Of a DNA stretch of 64,000 nucleotides, positions 1-8,751 are shown piece by piece. A program made the translations under genes and the position numbers. Each line of letters opens with the position of its first letter. Positions within the stretch are counted from its first letter, which is position 1. The notes beneath the pieces are model-generated. The model ran no database searches. It was not told where the DNA came from and saw only the letters and a program-made list of their open reading frames with translations. The stretch covers positions 620,001 to 684,000 of the forward strand of contig NZ_RBWU01000002.1 in NCBI RefSeq assembly GCF_003634705.1, written 5' to 3'. Origin of the DNA: Actinomadura pelletieri DSM 43383 (GTDB lineage Bacteria > Actinomycetota > Actinomycetes > Streptosporangiales > Streptosporangiaceae).

Positions 1-1385
1 TCGAGCATCCGCAGCGCCAGCTCGCTTTTCAGGACGATGACCGACAGGGTGAACCCGAGAAGGTCGTGCAGGTCACGGGCGAACCGGAGGCGTTCGCGGG
101 CGACCTCCACGGTCGCCAGGCGCAGGCGGGCGTCGCGCAGTTCGCGGGCGAGCCGTCCCATCCGGGCGAACCCGTAGATGACCAGGGCGCGTTCCCCGAC
201 CCAGACCATCCCGTACGTCTGGTCGACGAACGTGGTGCCCTGGATGGTGACGTCCAGGAGCAGGAAGGTCAGCAGATCCTGGGCGATCAGCGGGACTGTC
301 ACGGCCCAGCGCAACCAGCCACGCAGCAGGACGAGCGTCAGCGCGGGCAGGTAGAGGCTTAGGTACCAGATCTCCCGTTCGAACACGAGTTCGGGGGCCA
401 GTGCGACGACGAACGCGGCGCCGAGCGCGAGTCGCCACAGGCGCGGCCGTCCGTCGTCGTCCCCGTTCCGGACGCACCACAGGAACAGCCCCAGGAATAC
501 GGCGAGCGCACCCAGGTACAGGGCGATCTCGCCGCCGGACGCGTCCGCCTGGGCGATCGATCTGATCGGGCTGCTGAGCACCAGCAACACCGCCGCGGCC
601 ACGCCCAGGCCGGTCACGACGGTCGCCGTCAGGTCGCATGTGGCGGGTGTCGGCGCCGGGGCGCCGTCGCGGTGCGAGTGGGCGACCGACCGGGTCTCGT
701 TCAGCGCCGACCTGGCCAGCGCCAGCCGGTCGGTCAGGAGTTCCCGGGCGGCCGGTGCCCCGGGTGACGTCGAGGCCGCCTCGCCGTCGTGGACGATCGC
801 CTCCAGGCTGCGTCCGACCCGATCGTTGAGCTGCTGGGTGAACGCCAACCGCTCCCTGGCGACCTCGGCGTCGGCCAGCGCCGTCCTGGTCCTCTCCAGG
901 TCCCCGACGAGATCAGCGAACCGCGCGACGCCGTAGAGCGCGACGCCGACGAACGCCGCGTGCCCGATGGCCAGGTAGGCGGCCTCCCAGACGGTCGGAC
1001 GGACGCCGAGCCCGGAGACGAACTGCACGACGACGATGACCGCGAACCCGGCCCACGCCGCCGCGACCGGGCGGATCAGCAACAGCACGGCGGCGGCGAG
1101 GAACCCCGTGTTCCCGTACCAGGTGCTCGCGAACAGGTGCAGCCCGACACCGGTGAACACGGCCTGCGCGGCGAGCGTCCACTGCCACGCCCTCGGGCGC
1201 CTTCCGTCGGACGTCCGGACGCAGTTGTAGAGGTGCAGCAGGAGCAGGCTCGCCAGCAGCCCGCACCCGAGCGCCTTGAGATGCGCCGGGTCGCCGGACC
1301 GGGAGATGCCGATGAAGCCGCCATAGGAGAACCCGACACTCACGACGACCGCGACAAGACGCGCGAGCCTGAACGCCGACAACAT
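1..1385 (-). CDS. Sensor histidine kinase, NarL/HisKA_3 type (3' part missing)
   Basis: Membrane sensor kinase that would phosphorylate a LuxR-type response regulator. The gene begins with ATG at 1385 and runs off the left edge, so the ATPase domain is not visible. The visible protein (about 461 residues) has two similar halves, each with several hydrophobic segments followed by a dimerisation helix. The second helix, near 60-120, reads RERLRFARDLHDLLG and holds the phospho-accepting His of the HisKA_3 family. The first, near 830-880, reads RERLAFTQQLND and lacks that His, so it looks like a degenerate copy. Assignment to the family is firm; the signal sensed is unknown. Confidence 0.82.
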   Translation of the reverse strand, partial: MLSAFRLARLVAVVVSVGFSYGGFIGISRSGDPAHLKALGCGLLASLLLLHLYNCVRTSDGRRPRAWQWTLAAQAVFTGVGLHLFASTWYGNTGFLAAAVLLLIRPVAAAWAGFAVIVVVQFVSGLGVRPTVWEAAYLAIGHAAFVGVALYGVARFADLVGDLERTRTALADAEVARERLAFTQQLNDRVGRSLEAIVHDGEAASTSPGAPAARELLTDRLALARSALNETRSVAHSHRDGAPAPTPATCDLTATVVTGLGVAAAVLLVLSSPIRSIAQADASGGEIALYLGALAVFLGLFLWCVRNGDDDGRPRLWRLALGAAFVVALAPELVFEREIWYLSLYLPALTLVLLRGWLRWAVTVPLIAQDLLTFLLLDVTIQGTTFVDQTYGMVWVGERALVIYGFARMGRLARELRDARLRLATVEVARERLRFARDLHDLLGFTLSVIVLKSELALRML

Positions 1386-1636
1386 ACGCCGCAACCTAGC
1401 CGAATCCCTGCAGATCAGCATATAGATAACGTGCTTTCGGGGGCGGTCACGCCAACGAGCCGATGATTCACGCGCCGTGTCCAGGGGCCCGCGACGGGCT
1501 GTCCGGCGGGAGAGTGCCGTTCGTCACAACCCGAGCGGGTCGACGCCCGACCCGCCGCCCCCGCCCCGACACGGGGACGGTCGTCCGCCGCCGGCGGCCG
1601 TTTCGTTCTCGAACCGGTCCACGCGCCGGCGATTCC

Positions 1637-1668
1637 GTGAACGAGTACTTTATGTCAAGTACATTCAC
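1637..1668. repeat. Inverted repeat in intergenic region
   Basis: Arms GTGAA-cga-GTACTT and AAGTAC-a-TTCAC are separated by a 6-nt centre (tatgtc). The AT content is higher than in the flanks. It could be an operator or an RNA hairpin; no T-run follows. Confidence 0.5.
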
Positions 1669-1822
1669 ACTGAAAAGTCGTATGTCTGTCAGATCTCCCG
1701 ATTCAGTCCGCGTGACCACGATCTCCGACACGTGCACCGGCGCCTATGACGGCCCGGCGATCTGCTCCGTGAGGGACCATGGCGTTCCTTGGCGCGGCGA
1801 TTTCGCCGGGCCACAGTCAAGG

Positions 1823-1871
1823 GACGGCCCCCGGCTCGCGGGCTTGTCGCCGCGCGAGGCCGAGGGCCGTC
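1823..1871 (-). terminator. Probable terminator after the LVIVD gene
   Basis: Outer arms GACGGCCC and GGGCCGTC pair perfectly, with a further imperfect GC-rich inner stem. It lies 9 nt beyond the stop of the LVIVD-repeat gene. There is no clear U-tract, as is common in actinomycetes. Confidence 0.55.
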
Positions 1872-1879
1872 GGGGTGGA

Positions 1880-3307
1880 TCAGTCGAAGTAGTTCGGTTG
1901 GGACTGGGCGTTGAGCAGGTCGAGCCTGACGCGCTTGGCCTTGTCGGTCAGCGGGTCACGCAGGTCCAGGACGTCCATACCCCGCTGGATGCCGTTGGAG
2001 TAGATGTAGCCGTTGTAGTAGTACGTCGACCACGTACCGGCCAAGGTGTCCAGGTTGTCGCCCCAGGGACCGCGGTCGAACCAGGCGATCTCCTTGGGCT
2101 TGCGGGAGTTGGTGAAGTCCATGACCGAGATGCCGCCCTGGTACCAGGACTGCACCATGATGTCCTTGCCCTTCACCGGGATCAGCGAGCCGTTGTGGGC
2201 CACGCAGTTCTCGTTCTCGGTGTTGTGGCGCGGGATCTTGTAGTAGCTGCGGAACCTCAGCTTGCGACGGTCGCCCTTGCCGACGATGTCGTAGATGGCG
2301 TTGGCGCCCTTCTCCGGGCCGATCTCCGCGTTGCAGGTGGCCGCGGCGCCGCCGCCCAGCTCGTCGGTGAAGACGATCTTGTTGGCGTCGTTGTTGAACG
2401 TCGCCGAGTGCCAGAACGCGAAGTTCTCGTCGTCGCGCACGCTGGTGATGGTGCGCGGCTTCAGCGGGTCGGAGATGTCGAACAGCACGCCGTCGCCCAT
2501 GCAGGCCCCGGCCATCAGGTCCTCGTCGGGGTAGGCGGTCAGATCGTGGCAGCCCGAGGTGGCGCGGGTCTGGCCCGGCCACGGCGTGTCCGGCGGGTCA
2601 CCGGGGTTGCCGCCGTCCGGGAACAGGACCGGCTCGGCCGCGACATGCGCCTTGGCCGGGTTCCGCAGCGGGACCTTCACGATCGATATGAGGTCATGCG
2701 GGGTCTTGCAGTCGGGGTAGGTGTCGTTCGGAGAGTACGAGGACACGTAGATGTACGCGTTGTGCTTGCTGGGCACGAGCGTGTTCGTGTGGGAGCCGCA
2801 CTTGGTCTCGACGGCCTTGACGTAGCGCGGGTTGCGCACGTCGCTGATGTCGAAGATCTTGATGCCCTCCCACGCCGACTTCTCGGTCGCGGGCATCGGT
2901 GTGGACTGGCACGAGTCGTCGCTGCGGGAACTGTCGGTCGACAGGAACAGCAGGTCCCCGGCGATCGACACGTCGTTCTGCGACCCCGGGCAGTGCACGA
3001 CCGCGACGACCTCGGGCTGCTGCGCGCGTGTGAGGTCGTAGACCGTGAAGCCCTCGTAGTTGCCGCCGAAGGCGTAGTCGCCCTTGAAGGCCCAGTCCGA
3101 GCCGTAGGCGGTCGGGGCGGCGAGCGGCCCCTGTTTGGGGACGTTCGCCAGCAGGTGAATGTTCGGCGACTTGGTGATCACTTCACCGCCGGGCGCACGG
3201 TCGGCCGCGGCCGCCGGAACGTACAGCGACGTGATCACCAGCATGGCGCCGGAGAGGATGCTCAGAAGGGTTCTCTGTCTGGTTCTTCGCTGGGGAGCTG
3301 ACGTCAC
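1880..3307 (-). CDS. Secreted LVIVD-repeat beta-propeller protein
   Basis: Predicted exported protein of 475 residues. A GTG start at 3307 is preferred because AAGGAG lies just upstream and it places a basic, hydrophobic signal peptide (cleavage near AAA, residue 34) at the N-terminus. An upstream ATG at 3421 would put 38 atypical residues before it. The mature part has repeated segments of the form 'F-D-I-S-D-(V/P)-x-x-P' (EGIKIFDISDVRNP, VLFDISDPLKP, GISVMDFTNSRKP), typical of LVIVD repeats that fold as a propeller. The enzymatic role of such proteins is mostly unknown. It is divergent from a DUF305 lipoprotein, which suggests a shared extracytoplasmic role. Confidence 0.85.
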   Translation of the reverse strand: MTSAPQRRTRQRTLLSILSGAMLVITSLYVPAAAADRAPGGEVITKSPNIHLLANVPKQGPLAAPTAYGSDWAFKGDYAFGGNYEGFTVYDLTRAQQPEVVAVVHCPGSQNDVSIAGDLLFLSTDSSRSDDSCQSTPMPATEKSAWEGIKIFDISDVRNPRYVKAVETKCGSHTNTLVPSKHNAYIYVSSYSPNDTYPDCKTPHDLISIVKVPLRNPAKAHVAAEPVLFPDGGNPGDPPDTPWPGQTRATSGCHDLTAYPDEDLMAGACMGDGVLFDISDPLKPRTITSVRDDENFAFWHSATFNNDANKIVFTDELGGGAAATCNAEIGPEKGANAIYDIVGKGDRRKLRFRSYYKIPRHNTENENCVAHNGSLIPVKGKDIMVQSWYQGGISVMDFTNSRKPKEIAWFDRGPWGDNLDTLAGTWSTYYYNGYIYSNGIQRGMDVLDLRDPLTDKAKRVRLDLLNAQSQPNYFD

Positions 3308-3488
3308 CCCGGGACTCCTTGTCTGCACGGATCCGTGAACAGGTTCCTGATCTTCCGGAGTATGAAGTGTTTCGAGGTCGTTGCATAGACCTGGGCACTT
3401 ATGTAGGGGTCTTTCGGCCAAAGGGTACTTTTGTTCAGGCTTGTTCTACGGATACGGTCCGGCTACCGGGTGGATGCGGGAGGGTTCG
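3308..3488. promoter_or_regulatory. Divergent promoter region of LVIVD and DUF305 genes
   Basis: 181 bp between two divergent starts. It is AT-richer than its surroundings and contains a short direct repeat (TTGTTCAGGC, TTGTTCTACGG, near 3430-3455). The LVIVD side ends in AAGGAG before its GTG and the DUF305 side in GGGAGG before its ATG. No -35/-10 pair can be assigned with confidence. Confidence 0.4.
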
Positions 3489-4136
3489 ATGAGGCACCGG
3501 ATCGCGGGGGCGGCCACGGTGGTCGCGGTGGCCGTCGCGGCCGTCGGGACGCTGGCGGCATGTGGGGGCGACGAGCCCGAGGCGGCGCCGTCGAGGACGG
3601 TGCTGGTTCCGGGCCGTCCGGGAGAGCCCAACAAGACCCGGGTCGCGGGGCCGAGCAAGGCGCCCCTGGCCACCCCGGCCGAGGTGCGGTTCGTGCAGAT
3701 GATGATCCCGCATCACGCGCAGGCGTTGGAAATGTCCGAACTGGCTCCGGAACGGGCGTCCGACCAGCGTGTTCGTTCTCTGGCCTCCCGTATCGACGCC
3801 GCCCAGAAAGTCGAGATCGCGGCGATGCGGTCATGGCTTGAGCACAACTCCGAGGCCGTTCTGAAGGCGCACGGCAAGAACCACGGCGGGCACCACGACG
3901 GCATGCCGGGAATGGCCACGGCGGAGCAGCTCAAGCAGTTGCGGGACGCGCGCGGCGCCGCGTTCGACCGGCTCTACCTGAACCTGATGATCACCCATCA
4001 TCAGGGCGCGCTCACCATGGTGAAGGACGTCCTCGACCGGGGCACCAACGTCACCGTCCAGGAGCTGGCCCGCGACGTCCAGTCCACGCAGTTGGCCGAA
4101 ATCGGCCGCATGCGCGGGCTGTTGGCGAAGGGCTGA
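3489..4136 (+). CDS. DUF305 family lipoprotein
   Basis: 215-residue lipoprotein. The ATG at 3489 is chosen because GGGAGG precedes it and a lipobox (LAAC, Cys25) follows. The DUF305 domain contains two His pairs, MIPHHAQA (His75-His76) and MITHHQGA (His170-His171), plus a His/Met-rich stretch near 130-142 (NHGGHHDGMPGM). Such pairs are the hallmark of the family, members of which have been linked to copper or silver binding. It is likely anchored on the outer face of the membrane. It is convergent with, and only 6 bp from, the alcohol dehydrogenase gene. Metal binding is inferred from the His pattern, not shown. Confidence 0.85.
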   Translation: MRHRIAGAATVVAVAVAAVGTLAACGGDEPEAAPSRTVLVPGRPGEPNKTRVAGPSKAPLATPAEVRFVQMMIPHHAQALEMSELAPERASDQRVRSLASRIDAAQKVEIAAMRSWLEHNSEAVLKAHGKNHGGHHDGMPGMATAEQLKQLRDARGAAFDRLYLNLMITHHQGALTMVKDVLDRGTNVTVQELARDVQSTQLAEIGRMRGLLAKG

Positions 4137-4142
4137 GCGCGC

Positions 4143-5177
4143 TCAGGGACGGACGAGGACCTTCAGGGCCTCCCGGTCGTTCATCGCGCGGAACCCGGCG
4201 GCCACGTCGTCGAGATCGACGGACAGGTCGAACATCTCGCCCGGCGTGATCGTGCCGTCCAGGACCTCGCCGAGCAGCTCCGGAATGTAGCGCCGCGCGG
4301 GCGCGACGCCGCCGGTGACGGTGAGGTTGCGCATGAAGACGTCGAAGTCCAGGCGCGCCTCGGTGTACTGCGGGACGCCGACCCGGCTGATCGTGCCGCC
4401 GTCGCGGACGACGCCCAGCGCCGTCTCGAACGCGGCCGTGGTGCCGACGCACTCCAGCACGTGGGGCGCGCCGTCGCCGCCGGTCAGCTCGCGCACGACC
4501 GCCACCGCCTCCTCGCCGCGCTCCGGCACCACGTCGGTCGCGCCGAACCGGCGGCCGAGGTCGGTGCGGTCGCGGTGCCGGCCGAGCAGCACGATCCGTT
4601 CGGCGCCGAGCCGCGCGGCCGACAGCACCGCGCTCAGCCCGACGGCGCCGTCCCCGATGACGGCGACCGTGGAGCCCTTTGCGACGGCCGCGGTCACGGC
4701 GGCGTGGTGGCCGGTGGGCAGCACGTCCGACAGGGCCATCACCGAGGGGATCAGCGGGTCGTCGACTCCGACCGGCAGCTTGACGAGGGTGCCGTCCGCC
4801 TGGGGGACGCGGGCCGCCTCGCCCTGCCCGCCGTCCAGACCGTTCACCGCCCAGCGCCCGCCGTTGCGGCAGGAGCCGTGCAGGCCGTCCCGGCAGAAGT
4901 CGCAGGTGTTGTCGGTCCACAGGAACGGGACGAGGACGACGTCGCCGCGCCGCACCGACCGCACGTCGGCGCCGGTGTCCTCGACGACGCCCATGAACTC
5001 GTGCCCGATGCGCAGGCCCTCGGCGACGGGCTCCATGCCCCGGTACCGGTGCAGGTCGCTGCCGCAGATGCACGCGCGGGTCACCCGGACGAGCGCGTCG
5101 CCCGGCTCCACCAGGACCGGATCGGGGACGTCCTCGACCCGGACGTCGCCCCGGCCGTAGATGAGCGTGGCTCGCAT
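4143..5177 (-). CDS. Zinc-dependent alcohol dehydrogenase (MDR family)
   Basis: 344-residue NAD(P)-dependent dehydrogenase. Visible features are the catalytic zinc site ACICGSDLH (Cys38, His43 region) and GHEFMG (His59-Glu60), a structural-zinc-like Cys cluster CDFCRDGLHGSC near residues 95-110, and a Rossmann segment VAVIGDGAVGLSAV. Substrate is not deducible. It is the last gene of a nine-gene minus-strand operon, 7 bp after the MmgE/PrpD gene. It may oxidise or reduce a hydroxy intermediate of the same catabolic route. Confidence 0.88.
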   Translation of the reverse strand: MRATLIYGRGDVRVEDVPDPVLVEPGDALVRVTRACICGSDLHRYRGMEPVAEGLRIGHEFMGVVEDTGADVRSVRRGDVVLVPFLWTDNTCDFCRDGLHGSCRNGGRWAVNGLDGGQGEAARVPQADGTLVKLPVGVDDPLIPSVMALSDVLPTGHHAAVTAAVAKGSTVAVIGDGAVGLSAVLSAARLGAERIVLLGRHRDRTDLGRRFGATDVVPERGEEAVAVVRELTGGDGAPHVLECVGTTAAFETALGVVRDGGTISRVGVPQYTEARLDFDVFMRNLTVTGGVAPARRYIPELLGEVLDGTITPGEMFDLSVDLDDVAAGFRAMNDREALKVLVRP

Positions 5178-5184
5178 CTGGTGA

Positions 5185-6537
5185 TCACTCCTTCGGATGG
5201 ACGATCGTGGCGTCGATCAGCTCGCGTACCGGACGGCGGTCGAGGTCGAGCGCGACCGCGATGAACCCGTCCAGCCCGGCGGGGGACAGCGGTGTCTCGG
5301 CGACCAGGGCGCGCAACCGGTCGGCGGTCTCGTTCCGGTCCCAGTTGAACGTGGTCGCGTCGGGGGCGAACGCGGCGGTGCGGACGCCGTCGCGGGTGTG
5401 CACGGCGACGCGGCAGCCGCCCTGCGGGACGTCGGTGGCGGCGGTCACCGTGATGCGGCGGGTCAGGTCCATGTGAGCGGGGTCGTCGAAGGCGTACAGG
5501 TCGTCCAGGCCGATGCCGCCGTGGCGGAGCGCCGTCGCCAGGCAGTAGGGGAGGCTCATCAGGGTGCCGCCGACGTCGCGGAAGGGGCCGTGCGCGTCGA
5601 TGCCCGGGTAGGCGGCGTCGTTCGGTGCCAGCGTGACGGTGACGGAGGTGACGTCGTCCTCCTTGAAGCCGTGGCGGCGCGCGAGCCCTGTCAGCACCGT
5701 GACCGGGACCTGGTTGATCGCGCAGACCGGGTACGGCTTGTAGGTGACGCGGCGGATCCGCCAGTCGTCGCCGAGCCGCAGCGTCTCCGGGGCGGGTGCC
5801 GAGGGGACGCCGGAGAAGGCGCGCAGGTGCCCGGCTGCGCCGTCGAGGGAGTCCGGTGCGCCGGTGACGCCGCGGGCGGCAAGGAGCGCCGCCACCATGC
5901 CGTTGCGGCTCGCCGCGCCGACCTGGTAGCGCCATTCCTGGGTGCCCGCGAGCCATGTCTGGTTCGTTCCGCCGCCGAACGCGGCGGCGAGGCCGAGCGC
6001 GGACACGGTTCGCGCGGTGTCGAGGCCGAGCAGGCGCGCGGACCCGGCCGCCGCGGCCAACGGTCCGTAGACGCCGGTCGCGCGGAAGCCGCGGGCGGTG
6101 GACGGTCCCGCGTGCCCCTCCGCGATCACGGACGCGGCCTCATAGCCGGCGATCATCGCGGTGAGCAGGTCCCGGCCGTGCGCGTCGGCGCGGTCGGCGA
6201 GGGCGAGCAGCGCGGGCAGCGTCGTCGAGCCGAGATGGGTGGACACCGAGATCTGCGTGTCGTCCTGCGTCCGCGCGTGGATGAGAGCGCCGGTCGCCAG
6301 CGCGCACGACTCGACCGTCACGGCCGTCCCGTCGATCGGGAGCCGCGCGCCGCGCGCCGGGTCGCAGGCGCCGTGTTCCTTGGCGAAGGCGTAGCCGGTC
6401 TCGGCGAGCCGGTGCCCGGCGAGGCCGACGCCGAGGTCGTGCAGCAGCGTGACCTTCGCCTTCTCGACGACATCCGGCGGGACGGCGGCGAGGGAGAGCC
6501 CGGCGGTGAACTCCGCGACGTGTTCGGCGAGCGTCAC
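5185..6537 (-). CDS. MmgE/PrpD family protein
   Basis: 450 residues, the usual length of the 2-methylcitrate dehydratase (PrpD)/MmgE family, all-helical N-terminal domain first. The start is a GTG at 6537 that overlaps the stop of the lipoyl-domain gene (GTGA), giving VTLAEHVAEFTAGL; longer reading upstream is an out-of-frame shadow. Members dehydrate methylcitrate, isomerise cis-aconitate, or act on unrelated CoA-derived acids. The context of E1 subunits and acyl-CoA enzymes suggests a dehydratase or racemase-like step in carboxylic acid catabolism rather than the methylcitrate cycle, since no methylcitrate synthase or lyase is present. Confidence 0.85.
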   Translation of the reverse strand: MTLAEHVAEFTAGLSLAAVPPDVVEKAKVTLLHDLGVGLAGHRLAETGYAFAKEHGACDPARGARLPIDGTAVTVESCALATGALIHARTQDDTQISVSTHLGSTTLPALLALADRADAHGRDLLTAMIAGYEAASVIAEGHAGPSTARGFRATGVYGPLAAAAGSARLLGLDTARTVSALGLAAAFGGGTNQTWLAGTQEWRYQVGAASRNGMVAALLAARGVTGAPDSLDGAAGHLRAFSGVPSAPAPETLRLGDDWRIRRVTYKPYPVCAINQVPVTVLTGLARRHGFKEDDVTSVTVTLAPNDAAYPGIDAHGPFRDVGGTLMSLPYCLATALRHGGIGLDDLYAFDDPAHMDLTRRITVTAATDVPQGGCRVAVHTRDGVRTAAFAPDATTFNWDRNETADRLRALVAETPLSPAGLDGFIAVALDLDRRPVRELIDATIVHPKE

Positions 6538-6788
6538 GGCGAGGCCCCTTCCCCGTCGGGGGCGATCCTGGCGATGACCTGGCCGACGACGACGTCGGCG
6601 TCCTGGGCGACGAGCAGTTCGACGACCGTTCCGGCCGCCGGGCTGACGATCTCGGCGGTCGCCTTGTCGGTCTCCATCTCGGCGATGGGCTCGTCCTCGG
6701 CGATCCGGTCGCCGACGTTCTTCAGCCACTGGACGATGGTCGCCTCGTCCATGGTCGCGCCCCACTTCGGCACCACGACGTCAGTCAA
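6534..6788 (-). CDS. Stand-alone lipoyl/biotinyl carrier domain
   Basis: 84-residue protein made only of a lipoyl domain. The start is TTG at 6788, overlapping the E1-beta stop (TTGA); no ATG or GTG fits. The attachment Lys is Lys42 in EMETDKATAEI, and GDRIAEDEPI and the C-terminal turn VVGQVIARI match the fold. It would swing an acyl group from E1. What is odd is that the catalytic acyltransferase and subunit-binding domains of a normal E2 are absent, both here and in neighbouring genes. It is co-translated with E1-beta and PrpD. Confidence 0.85.
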   Translation of the reverse strand: MTDVVVPKWGATMDEATIVQWLKNVGDRIAEDEPIAEMETDKATAEIVSPAAGTVVELLVAQDADVVVGQVIARIAPDGEGASP

Positions 6789-7774
6789 ACCCTCGTCCTC
6801 TCCATCGTGTCCGACGCGGCCAGAACCACGTCGTCGGCCCTCGGGTAGTAGGCGAGTTCCAGGTCGGGAGCGAACGGCACCGGGGCGAACGGCGGGCACA
6901 CCTGTTTCGCCGGGGCGCGCAGGGACGCGAAGCCGTCGGTGGCGGCGAGCCGGACGACCTCCGAGCCGACACTGCACGGGCCCTGCGCGTCCTGGACGAC
7001 GACGAGCCGTCCCGTCTTGCCCAGCGACCGCAGGATCAGCGCCTCGTCGAGCGGGCTCAGCGTCCGCAGGTCGAGCACCTCGGCGTCGACGCCGCGTCCG
7101 GCGAGCGCGTCGGCGGCCTCCAGCGCGCATGGCACGGTGTCACCCCAGCACACGAGCGTCACGTCCGCGCCGGGACGGCGGATCAGCCCGGCCCCGATCG
7201 GCACGATGTGGTCCGGGTCGTCGGGGACCTCGCCGCGCCGCGTCCACAGGCTCAGGCTCTCGATGACGATCACCGGGTCGTCGTCCCTGATGGCCGCCTT
7301 CAGCAGGCCCTTCGCGTCGGCGGGGGTGCCGCCCCAGACGACCTTCAGCCCGGGGACGGACGCGAGCCAGCCCTCCAGGCTCTGCGAGTGCTGCGGGCCC
7401 GATCCGCGGTGGCCGCCGCACAGGGTCCGGATCGTCAGCGGTACCGCGAACGCTCCGTCCGACATGTACGACATCTTGGCGGCCTGGTTGACGAGCTGGT
7501 CCATGGCCAGCGTGATGAAGTCGAAGTACATGATCTCCGCGATCGGGCGGAGCCCCGCCATCGCCGCCCCGACCGCCATGCCGGTGAACGTCGCCTCGCT
7601 GATCGGGGTGTCGCGGACCCGCCATTCGCCGAACCGGTCCCGCAGCCCGCGCGTCGCCGCGAACGGCCCGCCCGGCGCCCCGACGTCCTCACCGAACAGG
7701 TGGACGGACTCGTCCCGCTCCAGTTCCTCGTGCAGCGCGGAGTTGACCGCCTGCCAGTACTTCACCGAACTCAT
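6785..7774 (-). CDS. 2-oxoacid (acetoin-type) dehydrogenase E1 component, beta subunit
   Basis: 329-residue transketolase-like subunit. The ATG at 7774 overlaps the E1-alpha stop (ATGA). Visible features are FGEDVGAPGGPF near residue 27, DTPISEATFTGMAVGAAMAG near 56, the metal/TPP interface and a C-terminal transketolase domain (VTLVCWGDTV, VLDLRTLSPLD). With E1-alpha it would decarboxylate a 2-oxo acid or cleave acetoin and pass the acyl group to lipoate. It is closest in style to acetoin or branched-chain dehydrogenases; the substrate is not resolvable by eye. Confidence 0.9.
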   Translation of the reverse strand: MSSVKYWQAVNSALHEELERDESVHLFGEDVGAPGGPFAATRGLRDRFGEWRVRDTPISEATFTGMAVGAAMAGLRPIAEIMYFDFITLAMDQLVNQAAKMSYMSDGAFAVPLTIRTLCGGHRGSGPQHSQSLEGWLASVPGLKVVWGGTPADAKGLLKAAIRDDDPVIVIESLSLWTRRGEVPDDPDHIVPIGAGLIRRPGADVTLVCWGDTVPCALEAADALAGRGVDAEVLDLRTLSPLDEALILRSLGKTGRLVVVQDAQGPCSVGSEVVRLAATDGFASLRAPAKQVCPPFAPVPFAPDLELAYYPRADDVVLAASDTMERTRV

Positions 7775-8751
7775 GCGAAAACCTCCCCTCCCACCGGACG
7801 GCGGTAGACGTGCGCGGAGATCGACGCGGGCGACGCGACGGGGTCGGCCTCGGCCGCGGTGACCGCGTCGGCGATCTCCTGCCGGGCCCGCTCGTCGATG
7901 GCGGTGAACTCGGCGGCCTCCGCCGGGTCTCCGGACACCGACGCCGCCAGGCGTTTCAGCGGGTCCGCCGCCTTCCACTCGGCGACCTCCGCGGGGTCGC
8001 GGTACCGCTGCGGGTCCCCCTCGAAGTGGCCGTGCCAGCGGTAGGTCACGCATTCCAGCAGCGTCGGGCCGCCACCCTCCCGGGCCCGCGCGACCGCCTC
8101 CTCGGCGGCACGGCGGACGGCCGTCACGTCGTTGCCGTCCACCCGGACACCCGGGACGCCGTACGGGGCGGCGTGGTCCGCGACGTGCCGAGCGGCCAGA
8201 TGCACGGAGACGGGCGTCAGCTCGACGTACTGGTTGTTCTCGCACACGAACACGAGCGGCAGCTTCCACAGCGCCGCCAGGTTCAGCGACTCGTGGAACA
8301 CACCTTGGGCGACCGCGCCCTCACCGAAGAACGCCACCGCGACGCCGTTCCGGCCCTGCCGGGCGGCGGCGAAAGCGCCGCCGAGCGCGATCGGGATGCC
8401 CGCCCCGACGATCGCGTTCGCGCCGAGGATGCCCACGGCCGGGTCCGCGATGTGCATCGAGCCGGACCGGCCGCCGCAGTACCCGGTCGCGCGGGCGAGC
8501 AGCTCCGCCATCATCGCCTTCGGCTCGCCGCCCTTGGCGAGGCAGTGCCCGTGGCCCCGGTGCGTCGTGGTGATGGGGTCGTCGCGGCGCAGCACGTCGC
8601 AGACACCGGCCGCGATCGCCTCCTGGCCGATCGAGACGTGCAGTGTTCCCGGTAGCCGCCCGGTCGCCATCAGTTTGGCCGCCGCGACCTCGAAGTGCCG
8701 GATCCGTGCCATCGTCCGGTACAAACGCCGCGCCACCGTCGTGTCGGTCAT
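7771..8751 (-). CDS. 2-oxoacid (acetoin-type) dehydrogenase E1 component, alpha subunit
   Basis: 326 residues. The ATG at 8751 overlaps the MaoC stop (ATGA). The thiamine-diphosphate motif is seen as GEGAVAQG (143-150) through CENN (170-173). HVSIGQEAIAAGV (38-50) and RGHGHCLAKG (65-74) match the PDH_E1-alpha/AcoA family. It forms a heterotetramer with the downstream beta subunit. The position between hydratases and a lipoyl carrier suggests oxidation of a 2-oxo acid or cleavage of an acyloin made during degradation of the unknown substrate. Confidence 0.9.
   Translation of the reverse strand: MTDTTVARRLYRTMARIRHFEVAAAKLMATGRLPGTLHVSIGQEAIAAGVCDVLRRDDPITTTHRGHGHCLAKGGEPKAMMAELLARATGYCGGRSGSMHIADPAVGILGANAIVGAGIPIALGGAFAAARQGRNGVAVAFFGEGAVAQGVFHESLNLAALWKLPLVFVCENNQYVELTPVSVHLAARHVADHAAPYGVPGVRVDGNDVTAVRRAAEEAVARAREGGGPTLLECVTYRWHGHFEGDPQRYRDPAEVAEWKAADPLKRLAASVSGDPAEAAEFTAIDERARQEIADAVTAAEADPVASPASISAHVYRRPVGGEVFA

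Larger units (their letters stand above)
1386..1879. other. Intergenic stretch, about 490 bp
   Basis: No convincing gene is seen here. The segment holds the 5' flank of the histidine kinase gene, a long imperfect inverted repeat at 1637-1668 and a hairpin at 1823-1871 that lies just after the LVIVD gene. Open frames crossing it are antisense shadows of the LVIVD gene. Confidence 0.6.

Noticed and set aside
1463..3301. 612-codon open frame on the plus strand
   Set aside because: It is antisense to the LVIVD-repeat gene, has Val/Arg/Gly-skewed composition typical of GC-rich shadow frames, and shows no domain.
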